From: Kytococcus sedentarius DSM 20547
GTDB taxonomy: Bacteria > Actinomycetota > Actinomycetes > Actinomycetales > Dermatophilaceae
Length of the DNA: 64,000 bases
NCBI RefSeq assembly: GCF_000023925.1
Contig: NC_013169.1
Coordinates: forward strand, 124,001-188,000
Direction: 5' to 3'
In this document: positions 8,407-16,154 of the stretch, one piece after another
Numbering within the stretch: the stretch's first letter is position 1
Layout: each line of letters opens with the position of its first letter
Notes under the pieces: generated by a model
Databases searched by the model: none
What the model saw: only the letters and a program-made list of their open reading frames with translations
Told to the model about the DNA's origin: nothing
Made by a program: the position numbers and the translations under genes

Positions 8407-8904
8407 TCACCGTTGCCTCGTGTCGTCCTCGCAGCCGGCATCTTCACCGGCGCTTTCCGTCCTGTGGTGCAGCAGGTTCCTCGCCCCGGGACCTTGGGTG
8501 CCAAGCGTGTCCTCGGGGTTGACCAGGGTGCAACGGTCGACGGACAAGCACCCGCAGCCGATGCAGTCTGTCGCGGCGTCGCGCAGTGCGACGAGTTGGT
8601 CGATGCGAGCTTGCAGGTCCTGGTGCCACGCCGCGGAGACCCGCTGCCAGTCCCTCGTCGTCGGAGGGTGATCGTCAGGCAGCTCGGCCAGCGCCTCAGC
8701 GATGCGCGCGAGCGGTAGCCCCATACGTTGCCCTGCGCGGATGAAGGCCACACGTCGCAAGGTCCGGCGAGGGTATCGGCGCTGGTTGCCTGCGGTGCGT
8801 CTCGAGGCGATCAGGCCGAGGCTCTCGTAGTAGCGGAGCGTGGGGGGCGACACGCCAGCACGACGGGCCAACTGGCCAATCGTGATGTCGTGGCTCTCGT
8901 GCAC
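8407..8904 (-). CDS. soxR: SoxR-like redox-sensing MerR regulator
   Basis: A 165-residue MerR-family regulator. The HTH is ITIGQLARRAGVSPPTLRYY, followed by the dimerisation helix and the [2Fe-2S] loop CIGCGCLSVDRC, which matches SoxR spacing (C-x2-C-x-C-x5-C). Actinobacterial SoxR proteins respond to redox-active compounds. GTG 8904 is preferred because upstream codons overlap the operator. Its C-terminal tail after PGAR is longer than usual. It faces the small ORF and ABC exporter genes across a MerR-type promoter, its likely target. Confidence 0.88.
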   Translation of the reverse strand: MHESHDITIGQLARRAGVSPPTLRYYESLGLIASRRTAGNQRRYPRRTLRRVAFIRAGQRMGLPLARIAEALAELPDDHPPTTRDWQRVSAAWHQDLQARIDQLVALRDAATDCIGCGCLSVDRCTLVNPEDTLGTQGPGARNLLHHRTESAGEDAGCEDDTRQR

Positions 8905-8930
8905 ATCGCTGAGCGTGCCCCCTCTGTGTC

Positions 8931-8961
8931 TTGACTTCAAGTGGACTTGAGCATGCAGTGT
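8931..8961 (+). promoter_or_regulatory. MerR/SoxR-type promoter with 19-bp spacer
   Basis: The -35 TTGACT (8931-8936) and the -10 CAGTGT (8956-8961, matching NAnnnT) are separated by 19 bases. The dyad TCAAGT-GG-ACTTGA (8937-8950) lies inside the spacer. An over-long spacer carrying a dyad is the hallmark of MerR-activated promoters. Transcription would begin close to ATG 8970, so the mRNA would be essentially leaderless. Confidence 0.65.
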
Positions 8962-8969
8962 CTTCGGCC

Positions 8970-9140
8970 ATGAGCACAGAGACCTCCCGCGGGGGTGACC
9001 CCAGGTTCTGCTGGTGGGCCGCGGGCAAGACCGTTAACAACGTGGCCGGCTTCCTTTGGTGGTTGGCGCATGACCGTGCCTGCGATCGCACGACAGGGCC
9101 GAGGCGACGTCCTGCGCCAGCGAGAGGAGGGTGGCGGTGA
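8970..9140 (+). CDS. Small Cys/Trp-rich ORF, putative exported peptide or leader
   Basis: A 56-codon frame beginning MSTETSRGGDPRFCWWAAGK, with a hydrophobic centre VNNVAGFLWWLAHDRAC and an Arg/Pro-rich tail. Third-position G/C is high (32 of the first 38 codons) and falls afterwards. Two cysteines (residues 14 and 38) bracket a Trp-rich segment, and a Gly-Gly precedes it at 8-9. Its stop overlaps the ABC gene's GTG at 9137, implying coupling. It could be a ribosomally made peptide exported by the following ABC pair or a regulatory leader. No modification enzyme is nearby and I know of no homologue. Confidence 0.45.
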   Translation: MSTETSRGGDPRFCWWAAGKTVNNVAGFLWWLAHDRACDRTTGPRRRPAPARGGWR

Positions 9141-10729
9141 GCGGTGGTGACAGGTCCACCGGTCGTGTCTGCAAGGTCTTCTCGGGCCCTGTGCGCTGGC
9201 GGCTGGTTGCGGCGGTCTGTGCCCTGGCGGTGGCCAGCGTCGTGCACATGGTCCTGCCGTGGTTCCTCGGGCGGATCGTCGACGAGGGTCTGCTGGCCGG
9301 CGACCGTGGCGCGCTGATCGGGTGGTCCGTGGGCCTGTTCGGGGTCTCTCTGCTGAACCCCTTGTTCTATGTCATGGGGTATCGGCAGATGGGTTTGGCG
9401 GAAGCCGAGGTCGAGCGCCGCCTGGCCGAGGAGCTGGCGTCTGCTCTGACTGTCAGCCGGCGGCCGGGGAGGGTGAGCCGTGCCCCGGGGGACGTCGTCA
9501 CCCTGCTGTCCACCGACGGCCGGGACGTGGCTGCCCTGTGTTCCACCGTCGGCCATGGGGTGATGAATGTCGTGGCGTTCACGCTGGGCACCGTCATGGT
9601 GTGGCGGATCGACCCGGTGCTGGGGGGAGTCCTCCTCGTCGGGGTCGTGGCTGCCACGGGGATCGCGGGCCCGCTCCTGGGGCGGCTGACGGGGCATCAG
9701 CAGGGGTACCGCAGCGAGCTGGCCGAGCTGGGACGGCAGGCGAACGACTTGGTCAGCGGGCTGCGAGTCCTGCGCGGCATCGGGGGTGAGGGACAGTTCC
9801 TGGCCCGCTACACCGCACAGTCCAAGAGCCTGCGTGGGGCGGCCCATCGGATGACGGTCTCCGGCACGTGGGTCCAGGCCCTGCAGCAGGCGGTCCCCCT
9901 GGCGTATCTGGCGGTCATCACCTGGGTGGGAGCCCGCTTGGCGGTGGCCGGTTCGATCTCGGTCGGAGACCTGAGTGCGGCCTTCGGCTACGCCACCGGC
10001 CTGCTCATGTACTCGGGGTCCCTGTTGGGCAACGCCCAACAGCTGGTGGCAGCACGGGTGGGGGCTTCGCGCCTTGCCCACGCGCTGGCACCTCGAACCC
10101 CGGACGGGCCGGAGGCCCCCGCCGGACACGACAGGTCGTCGGCCGTGGATGTCGTGCTCGCAGATCTGCCGGTGTCACAGGGCATGCTGACGGTCGTCGT
10201 CACGGATCACCCGGCCGGGGTCTCCGGCATCTTCCACCACATCGCCCGGAGCCCGTATGAGGCGAGTCGTCTCCTCGCCGGTCACGGTGATGTCGCACCC
10301 CTGAGGGTGCTCGTGGTGGACGACGGGGACCACCTGTTCGCCGGGTCGCTGCGGGACGTCGTGAACACACCCGACGACACTGCCGCACAGCGCGCCCTCA
10401 GCGTGGCTTGTGCTGAGGACGTGGTCGTACGCGGGGGCGCGGGTCTGGACGGATGGGTGGCCGAGGGGGGACGCAACCTGTCGGGAGGGCAGCGTCAGCG
10501 TCTCGCCCTCGCCCGGGCGGTGGCGGCAGATCCGGACGTGCTGCTGGCCGTCGATCCGACGGTGGCGCTGGATGCCGTCACCGAGGCGGAGGTGGCACGA
10601 CGACTGGCCCGGTGCCGACGGGGCAGGACCACCGTCGTGGTCAGCCCGTCGACGGTGTGGCGCAGGCACGCGGATCGCGTGGTCGAGTGGGGACCGCTGC
10701 CCGCGACCAAGAGGGGGGAGGCCCGGTGA
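9137..10729 (+). CDS. ABC half-exporter with degenerate Walker A (subunit 1)
   Basis: A 530-residue membrane half-transporter: six membrane helices in residues 1-310, then a nucleotide-binding domain. The signature LSGGQRQRLALARA (about 447) is intact. The Walker A position reads DHPAGVSGIF (about 356) with no Gly-Lys-Ser/Thr, and Walker B reads VLLAVDPTVALD without the catalytic Glu. It can therefore supply only a signature to a partner site. GTG 9137 is chosen because GGAGG lies six bases upstream. It overlaps the next gene by four bases. The substrate is unknown; the small ORF ahead is a candidate. Confidence 0.85.
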   Translation: MSGGDRSTGRVCKVFSGPVRWRLVAAVCALAVASVVHMVLPWFLGRIVDEGLLAGDRGALIGWSVGLFGVSLLNPLFYVMGYRQMGLAEAEVERRLAEELASALTVSRRPGRVSRAPGDVVTLLSTDGRDVAALCSTVGHGVMNVVAFTLGTVMVWRIDPVLGGVLLVGVVAATGIAGPLLGRLTGHQQGYRSELAELGRQANDLVSGLRVLRGIGGEGQFLARYTAQSKSLRGAAHRMTVSGTWVQALQQAVPLAYLAVITWVGARLAVAGSISVGDLSAAFGYATGLLMYSGSLLGNAQQLVAARVGASRLAHALAPRTPDGPEAPAGHDRSSAVDVVLADLPVSQGMLTVVVTDHPAGVSGIFHHIARSPYEASRLLAGHGDVAPLRVLVVDDGDHLFAGSLRDVVNTPDDTAAQRALSVACAEDVVVRGGAGLDGWVAEGGRNLSGGQRQRLALARAVAADPDVLLAVDPTVALDAVTEAEVARRLARCRRGRTTVVVSPSTVWRRHADRVVEWGPLPATKRGEAR

Positions 10730-12471
10730 ACGTCCTCCGTGACTCCCTGCTGCCCGTCGCCTCGCCTCGCACCGTCCGACGAGCCGGCGCAGCCGTTCTG
10801 GGGCGGGAAAGGTGCACGGTCCTCCTCATCTGCGTGCTGTACCTGTCCGCGGCAGCCGCCGGGGTCGCCCTCCCGGTGGGGTTGGGGAAGGTGGTGGACG
10901 GCGTCCGGGAGGGCTGGACGACACAACAGGTGGACACCACCTGCGCTGCCCTCCTGGGATGCGTTGCGCTCCAGCTGCTGCTGACACGCGCCGGCCGGTG
11001 GACCGCCCACCGCTTCGGTGACCGTGCATCGGCCGCGATACGTGAGCAGGCGATGGCCAGGGTGCTGCGGCTACCGATGAGAACCATCGAGCGGGCGGGG
11101 ACAGGCGATCTGGCCACCCGCGTCACCGGGGACGTCGACGTCGTCGCCACGATGTTCCGTACGACGGGTCCCGAGATGGCGGCGGCCGCGCTCGAGGTGG
11201 GTGTCGTGGTGGGAGCGGCGTTCCTGGTCGACCCCTTGCTGGCACTCCTGCTGGCCGTCGTGCTGCCCCCGCTGGTGGTGGCCGGGCGCACCTACACCCG
11301 TCGAGCCCGCCCTGTGCTGATGTCCGAGCGGGCGGCTCTGGGCGACCTGTCCACATCCCTGACGGCCACCGCAGTCGGACGGCGGACGGTCGAGGCGCAC
11401 GGCCTCGGGGCGAACCGTGCTGCCCAGGGCCGTGACCTGGCCGGACGCCGACGGGCGATGCAGCACCAGGTCCTGAACCTGCGGTGCTGGTTCCTGCCCA
11501 CGCTCGACCTCGCGTACACCCTGCCAGTGTTCGCCATCCTGTGCGGTGGGGGCCTGATGGCCCTTGCCGGGGGCGTCAGCACAGGCTCGGTCGTGGCGTG
11601 CACGATGCTGGCCTACCGCCTCTCCGGCCCCCTCGACCGCATCATGTACTCCCTGACCGAGCTCGAGGAGTCTATGGCGGCCCTGTCTAGAGTCGAGGGC
11701 CTGGGCCTCCTCCGCCCGGACCCCCGGACCCGACGACCCCGTGGCAGCGGAGTCGAGCTGCAGGACGTGGTCTTTAGCTACGACGACCACCAACAGGTCC
11801 TTCGCGGCCTGAGCCTTGCTGTCGCTCCGGGAGAGCACCTGGCCGTCGTCGGTCCGTCGGGAGCCGGGAAGTCCACGGTGGCCTGGCTCGTCGCCGGGAT
11901 CGAGCGTCCGCGGTCCGGCCACGTGCTCGTCGGAGGGGCGCCCACCGCGGAGATCGACGCAGAGGTCATGCGGCGCACCGTGATGCTGCTGAGCCAGGAG
12001 CAGCACGTCTTCGCCGCCACGGTGAGGGACAACCTCACACTGGCACGGCGCGGCGCTGACGACGCCACGCTGCTGGATGCCCTGCACCGGGTGGGTGGCG
12101 CCTGGGTCGCAGACCTGCCCGACGGTCTCGACACGCTCGTGGGCGAGGGAAACCACGTCCTGTCGACCTCGCAGAGCCAGCAGATTGCCCTCGCACGCGT
12201 GCTGCTGGCCGACCCGGCCGTGGTCATCCTGGACGAGGCCACCGCCGGATCCGGCCCCCGCAGATCCGGGCATGAAGAGGTGAGCGTGGCGTCGGTACTG
12301 GCGGGGCGGACACGCATCACCATCACGCACCAGCTTGCCGCTGCCCTGACAGCCGATCGGGTCGCCGTCATCGAGGAGGGCCGTATCTCCGAGGTCGGAC
12401 CTCCAGCGGAGCTTCTCGCGCGCGAGGGCAGCCTCTCGCGCCTGTGGCAGATGGCTGGCGGGATCGTCTAG
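10726..12471 (+). CDS. ABC half-exporter with degenerate signature (subunit 2)
   Basis: A 581-residue half-transporter with membrane helices in residues 20-320 and an NBD after about 340. Walker A GPSGAGKST (376-384) and Walker B VVILDEAT (about 498) are intact, as is the switch His (ITITHQLA). The ABC signature is LSTSQSQQ (about 478) instead of LSGGQ. It pairs naturally with subunit 1: one complete ATP site forms from this Walker A/B and the partner's LSGGQ, and the other site is dead. GTG 10726 overlaps the upstream stop (GTGA). Confidence 0.88.
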   Translation: MNVLRDSLLPVASPRTVRRAGAAVLGRERCTVLLICVLYLSAAAAGVALPVGLGKVVDGVREGWTTQQVDTTCAALLGCVALQLLLTRAGRWTAHRFGDRASAAIREQAMARVLRLPMRTIERAGTGDLATRVTGDVDVVATMFRTTGPEMAAAALEVGVVVGAAFLVDPLLALLLAVVLPPLVVAGRTYTRRARPVLMSERAALGDLSTSLTATAVGRRTVEAHGLGANRAAQGRDLAGRRRAMQHQVLNLRCWFLPTLDLAYTLPVFAILCGGGLMALAGGVSTGSVVACTMLAYRLSGPLDRIMYSLTELEESMAALSRVEGLGLLRPDPRTRRPRGSGVELQDVVFSYDDHQQVLRGLSLAVAPGEHLAVVGPSGAGKSTVAWLVAGIERPRSGHVLVGGAPTAEIDAEVMRRTVMLLSQEQHVFAATVRDNLTLARRGADDATLLDALHRVGGAWVADLPDGLDTLVGEGNHVLSTSQSQQIALARVLLADPAVVILDEATAGSGPRRSGHEEVSVASVLAGRTRITITHQLAAALTADRVAVIEEGRISEVGPPAELLAREGSLSRLWQMAGGIV

Positions 12472-12513
12472 TCGCCACCGAGCGGGCCGAACCGCGCCCC
12501 GTATGGACCTCGG

Positions 12514-12828
12514 GTGTGGGAGCGTGAGTCGCTGATCGCCCCTGGTCGCGACAAGTTCGGCTATCGCGTCTACCACGATGCCGACGTTCAGGCAGCGATC
12601 GTTGTGCAGACACTGCGGGGTGCGGGCTTGGGGATTCCGCGAGTCCGTGAGGTGATGGCGGGTGCGAAGAGGGGATCTGGCGTCCAGGACCTCATGCGTG
12701 CCCTCAACCAACGCGAGAACGAACTGCGAGTACAGAAGCGTCGGGCCGCGCGCGGGGTCAGTTCCGTGCATCGCTATCTCGAGATGAGTCAGCCCTCACC
12801 AGCCGGCAGTGGCTGTGGGTGCGACTAG
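12514..12828 (+). pseudogene. N-terminally truncated MerR-family regulator
   Basis: The frame VWERESLIAPGRDKFGYRVY, then HDADVQAAIVVQTLRGAGLG and REVMAGAKRG, matches the second half of a MerR DNA-binding domain plus its coiled dimerisation helix. The first helix (normally ending TLRLWEREGLL) is missing: upstream codons back to the ABC stop do not encode it, and the nearby ATG 12503 is out of frame. It is likely a remnant, or a gene with an early frameshift. No effector domain or Cys loop is present. Confidence 0.6.
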
Positions 12829-12883
12829 TCGGTGGACAGGTGCGGTGCCGTGTCGGGGGGGGCACGCTGGCAGTCTGACCCTC

Positions 12884-13861
12884 ATGACTCCTGATGAGCC
12901 GCCTGCCCTGCTGCGCCAGGTTGCCCTGCCGCGTGACCTGGGGGACGGACTGGTTCTCGAGCCGCTGGGTCCTGAGCACGCTGCGGACTTCGCGCGGCTC
13001 GTAGAGGCCAACCGAGAGCACCTGGGGCGGTGGATGACGTGGGTGTGGTCGCCGTTCGGCGAGGAGGCTGCTGCCGCCGAGGTCGCCCGGTTGAGTGCTT
13101 GGGAGGAAGGCGCACGGACGGTGGCTTTCGCTGTCGTCAGGGACGGGTGCATGGTCGGGTTCGCCCAGCTGTTCGGCATCGGGTGCTTCCATCTGGGCGC
13201 GGAGGTCAGCTACTGGGTGGGCCGGGCGGAGGCCGGGCGGGGTGTTGCGACCGCCGTGGTGCGCGAGCTGTGTCGGCTCGGTTTCGATGACCTGGGGTTG
13301 CACCGCATCGAGCTGCGGTGCGCGGTCGAGAACGTGGCCTCCCAGCGGGTGGCGGAGAAGGCCGGTTTCCAGTGTGAGGGGGTGCTGCGTGATGCGTGGC
13401 GAGTGCGGGACGTGTGGCAGTCGCTGGTGGTGTACTCGCGGTTGGCGGGGGACGCCACTCGGGTCCGTGGAGGGGTTGGGCAGGTTGGGGGAAATCCCAC
13501 CATGACGGCTCAGGACCTCAACGATGTGCTCGAACTTGAGCGAGAACTGCAGTCCCCTTCCGCGAGAGGTGATGCCCATCGTCTGGCTGAGCTTCTCTCA
13601 CCCGAGTTCGTCGAGATCGGGGCCTCCGGAAGGCGATGGGACCGGGCGGCGATTCTGGGCCTCCTCTCCCAGGAGCCCTCCGATTCTGACCGCCCCCTCA
13701 TCGAGATGAGCAACCTCGAGGCGCGGACTCTGTCCCCGGGGCTGGTCCAGGTCTTCTGGGATTCTGACCAAGGGGGACGACGTGCACGGCGCACATCCCT
13801 GTGGCGATCGGCGCCGGCCGGCTGGCAGCAGGTCTATCACCAGGGGACCTTGCTTCCCTGA
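12884..13861 (+). CDS. RimJ/RimL-type GNAT fused to a DUF4440-like domain
   Basis: A 325-residue protein. Residues 1-185 are a RimJ/RimL acetyltransferase (LEPLGPEHAADFARLVEANR, then SYWVGRAEAGRGVATAVVRE and ASQRVAEKAGFQCEGVLRD). After a Gly-rich junction (RGGVGQVGGNPT), residues 207-325 are an NTF2-like DUF4440 domain (LELERELQSPSARGDAHRLA, LLSPEFVEIGASG). An in-frame ATG at 13502 begins the second domain exactly, so two formerly separate genes may have fused by losing a stop. Both domains look intact. The acceptor of the acetyl group is unknown. Confidence 0.8.
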   Translation: MTPDEPPALLRQVALPRDLGDGLVLEPLGPEHAADFARLVEANREHLGRWMTWVWSPFGEEAAAAEVARLSAWEEGARTVAFAVVRDGCMVGFAQLFGIGCFHLGAEVSYWVGRAEAGRGVATAVVRELCRLGFDDLGLHRIELRCAVENVASQRVAEKAGFQCEGVLRDAWRVRDVWQSLVVYSRLAGDATRVRGGVGQVGGNPTMTAQDLNDVLELERELQSPSARGDAHRLAELLSPEFVEIGASGRRWDRAAILGLLSQEPSDSDRPLIEMSNLEARTLSPGLVQVFWDSDQGGRRARRTSLWRSAPAGWQQVYHQGTLLP

Positions 13862-14089
13862 GGGCTACAGCGGTGAGGTGCTGATGCCGTCGAGAGACTC
13901 CTCTCGAGAGAGTCAGTTCCACTGATGCAGCCCGATCCCCAGGGTCGCGGCCACCCTCTCGCTCGCGACCTGTGCCCTCGACTCTTCCCAGGCGGATGAG
14001 TTCGTTGATCGCGTTACGGGACGAGCCGCTGGGTCCTGAGCGCTGCGGACACCACCGCCGGTGGGCGAAGCCGCCCCCGCACCTCGCGG
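13862..14089. other. Intergenic relic region
   Basis: No intact gene. A near-perfect dyad, GACT-C-CTCTCGAGAG-A-GTC, lies at 13896-13914. At 14022-14050, 29 bases repeat the start of the GNAT at 12958-12988 except for a two-base deletion, a scar of partial duplication. Confidence 0.55.
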
Positions 14090-15055
14090 TCAACGCGGTG
14101 CGCGGACGAGGCGGTCACCCAGCGGAGTGCGCAGGTGCCAGACAGTGGTGCCTTCGCGATGCCGGTCAACCAGGCCGGCGGACGCGAGGACGTCGAGATG
14201 GTGATGGGCGGTCGACAGGGCAATGCCCAAGGCGTGGGCGACGTCACTGGTGGCAGCGGGAAAGTCCAGGTGGGCCAGGGCGCGGGCTCGTGTGCGACCG
14301 ACCAGGCGGTCGAGGGCCTGAGTCGGCGGGGACGCCCAGTCACTGGTGGCGTTGCGAGCGGGGTAGAGAACCGTGGGTGGCCGCGCCGGGTCGGTGCTGG
14401 TCTGGACGTTGGGCCAGCCGAAGATCGTGGGGACCAGGATGAGCGCGCGGCCGGGCCCGGTGTCGTCGGCATAGCGGGATGAGGTGCGCACGATGGCCTG
14501 CCCGGTCCACATGAGGGTGGGGTGCAGTCCGTTGATCATGGCCCCGAAGCCTGCGCTCGCGACGCTGGCTGCACGGGCGTGGATGTCTGCCAGCAGAACC
14601 TGGCGCATGGCCGGCCAGAGCGGCTCGATCGCCTCCTGCCAGAGGGCGTCGACGGCCTCGGCGAGAGCTGCCGCGGTGCCGTCCGGATCGTCGGCCAGGC
14701 GGCTGACCGTGGTGGGGTCTGCCCGGCCGTCCTGGACGAGCTCGCCCAGCTGGGCAGTGATCTCTTCGGCAGGGGTGGCGCGGATCAGCTCTGCGACCAC
14801 AGCGGGGTCTTCCGTCATCGGGGTGAGGAAGTCAGGGACGTAGCCCCGGGCGGTGATGACCTGGGTGAGCGTTGCGAGTGATGTGGTGGGAGCGGCGGCA
14901 CGAACGTCGCGCAGGAGCGCCCGATGGGCGGGGAACCGTGCTGGGGCCACCAGTGCCCGGACGATCCGGACGAGCTCGTGGGCCGGGGAGGTGGTGAACC
15001 TGGCCGAGGCGACGTCCGAGGAGTCCAGACGGATCACGATGGACTTTCGATCCAT
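14090..15055 (-). CDS. ArsR/DUF5937-type transcriptional regulator
   Basis: A 321-residue protein. The N-terminal part (IVIRLDSSDVASARFTTSPA, then HELVRIVRALVAP) matches the DUF5937-type sensor domain found in actinobacterial ArsR proteins. The last 80 residues form the winged helix (VGRTRARALAHLDFPAATSD, ALGIALSTAHHHLDVLASAG, HREGTTVWHLRT). ATG 15055 is chosen: the alternative at 15103 would overlap the divergent VOC gene. A 7-bp inverted repeat over the start codon is the likely autoregulatory site. Confidence 0.8.
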   Translation of the reverse strand: MDRKSIVIRLDSSDVASARFTTSPAHELVRIVRALVAPARFPAHRALLRDVRAAAPTTSLATLTQVITARGYVPDFLTPMTEDPAVVAELIRATPAEEITAQLGELVQDGRADPTTVSRLADDPDGTAAALAEAVDALWQEAIEPLWPAMRQVLLADIHARAASVASAGFGAMINGLHPTLMWTGQAIVRTSSRYADDTGPGRALILVPTIFGWPNVQTSTDPARPPTVLYPARNATSDWASPPTQALDRLVGRTRARALAHLDFPAATSDVAHALGIALSTAHHHLDVLASAGLVDRHREGTTVWHLRTPLGDRLVRAPR

Positions 15056-15063
15056 CTCGAAAG
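15044..15063. promoter_or_regulatory. Putative operator of the divergent regulator/VOC pair
   Basis: CTTTCGA and TCGAAAG form perfect seven-base inverted arms around TCCATC, overlapping the regulator's ATG and 39 bases before the VOC start. The position fits repression of both genes by the ArsR-type protein. Confidence 0.5.
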
Positions 15064-15101
15064 AGTAGCCGTCGCCCGGTGCGACTGACAGCGTGACGGC
15101 C

Positions 15102-15515
15102 ATGACTGCGACCCCTTTGCCCTACGCCTCCGAGCCCGTCGCTTCACCGTTCGGGTACGGCATCCATCACGTTCAGCTGGCCATCCCGCCCGGTGCCGAA
15201 GACGAGGCGCGAAGCTTCTACGTCGATCTGCTCGGCCTCCTCGAGGTCGCCAAGCCACCGGTGCTGGCTGCCCGAGGTGGGCTGTGGGTGCGTGCTGATC
15301 GCCTTGAGATCCATCTCGGCATCGAGCAGGACTTCCGCGCCGCGGCGAAGGCTCACCCGGGCATCTTGGTCACTGACCTGGACGCCCTGGACGGTCACCT
15401 GACCGGCCAGGGCGTGGCGACAACCTGGGACGCCAACTTCCCCGGCATGCGCCGGTTCTACGTGCACGACCCCTTCGGCAACCGCATCGAGTTCCTCCAG
15501 CCTGCGGTGGAGTGA
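15102..15515 (+). CDS. VOC-family glyoxalase-like protein
   Basis: A 137-residue vicinal-oxygen-chelate protein with two beta-alpha-beta-beta-beta modules. GIHHVQLAIPPGAEDEARSF opens the first (metal-ligand His), and RRFYVHDPFGNRIEFLQP closes the second (Glu ligand). Such proteins are glyoxalases, dioxygenases or resistance proteins; the exact reaction cannot be read. It is divergent from the DUF5937-type regulator. ATG 15102 is preferred over the in-frame GTG 15093. Confidence 0.82.
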   Translation: MTATPLPYASEPVASPFGYGIHHVQLAIPPGAEDEARSFYVDLLGLLEVAKPPVLAARGGLWVRADRLEIHLGIEQDFRAAAKAHPGILVTDLDALDGHLTGQGVATTWDANFPGMRRFYVHDPFGNRIEFLQPAVE

Positions 15516-15528
15516 GGGCTCCGTCCCC

Positions 15529-15786
15529 TCACCCGTAGTGGTACCGGCAGGCTGCGATGCGGATCTCGTCCTCGGTGACCTTGTGGACGAGGCGGTGCTC
15601 GTCGGTGATGCGGCGGGACCAGTACCCGGCGAGGCTGTGCTTCAGGGCCTCGGGCTTGCCGGTGCCCTCGTTGCCGTTCCGGGCGACGTCCTTGAGCAGG
15701 GTGTTGATCCGCTTGAGCACCTTGCGGTCCTGGGCCTGCCACCAGAGGTAGTCCTCCCAGGCGTTCTCGTCCCAGACCAGGCGCAC
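15529..15786 (-). CDS. yoeB: YoeB-type toxin (ribosome-dependent mRNA interferase)
   Basis: An 85-residue toxin of the RelE/YoeB fold. It shows the family's start RLVWDENAWEDYLWWQAQDR and the end RRITDEHRLVHKVTEDEIRI with AACRYHYG. The Glu, Arg and the terminal His-Tyr used for mRNA cleavage in the ribosomal A site are present. GTG 15786 begins one base after the YefM stop, so the pair is translationally coupled with the antitoxin first, as expected. Confidence 0.93.
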   Translation of the reverse strand: MRLVWDENAWEDYLWWQAQDRKVLKRINTLLKDVARNGNEGTGKPEALKHSLAGYWSRRITDEHRLVHKVTEDEIRIAACRYHYG

Positions 15787-15787
15787 G

Positions 15788-16045
15788 TCAGTCGGTCTCG
15801 ATCAGCTCGTGCTCGGTGCCGCCGCCGGCCTCGAGGCGGTCCATGGCGTCGAGCAGGCGGCGGGCGTTGGCCGGGGACCGCATGAGGTAGGCGGTCTCGC
15901 GGAGGGACTCGTACTCCTCCAGGGACACGATGACGACGGGCTCGTGCCCGGCGCGGGTGATGACGACCTCCTCGCGGTCGTCCACCACGTGGTCGAGCAC
16001 CTCGGCGTATCGCCGGCGTGACTCGGTGTAGCTGAGCGTCTTCAC
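15788..16045 (-). CDS. yefM: YefM-type antitoxin
   Basis: An 85-residue Phd/YefM antitoxin. The N-terminal DNA-binding fold is KTLSYTESRRRYAEVLDHVV, then EEVVITRAGHEPVVIVSLEE and YESLRETAYLMRSPANARRL; the acidic C-terminus wraps YoeB. GTG 16045 gives the canonical length; an upstream in-frame start (16084) would run through the operator. It represses its own promoter through the TGTACA palindrome just upstream. Confidence 0.93.
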   Translation of the reverse strand: MKTLSYTESRRRYAEVLDHVVDDREEVVITRAGHEPVVIVSLEEYESLRETAYLMRSPANARRLLDAMDRLEAGGGTEHELIETD

Positions 16046-16060
16046 GGCCCCTCCTGGTGT

Positions 16061-16080
16061 ATGTACAGAAAAGTGTACAT
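16061..16080. promoter_or_regulatory. YefM operator (ATGTACA-N6-TGTACAT)
   Basis: Perfect seven-base inverted arms containing the TGTACA core lie 16 bases before the yefM start. TGTACA is the known binding core of YefM proteins, so this is the predicted autoregulatory site. Confidence 0.8.
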
Positions 16081-16154
16081 CCACTAGGAGGGGTTGATTG
16101 CCTTGGTGGTGATGGGCTCGCGCCCTGCTCAGGGGGAATGGCTACCGTGGCGCC

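Noticed and set aside
8970-9140. Classical lanthipeptide or thiopeptide precursor
   Set aside because: No lanthionine synthetase, YcaO, radical SAM or peptidase gene is nearby, so only a generic peptide or leader is claimed.
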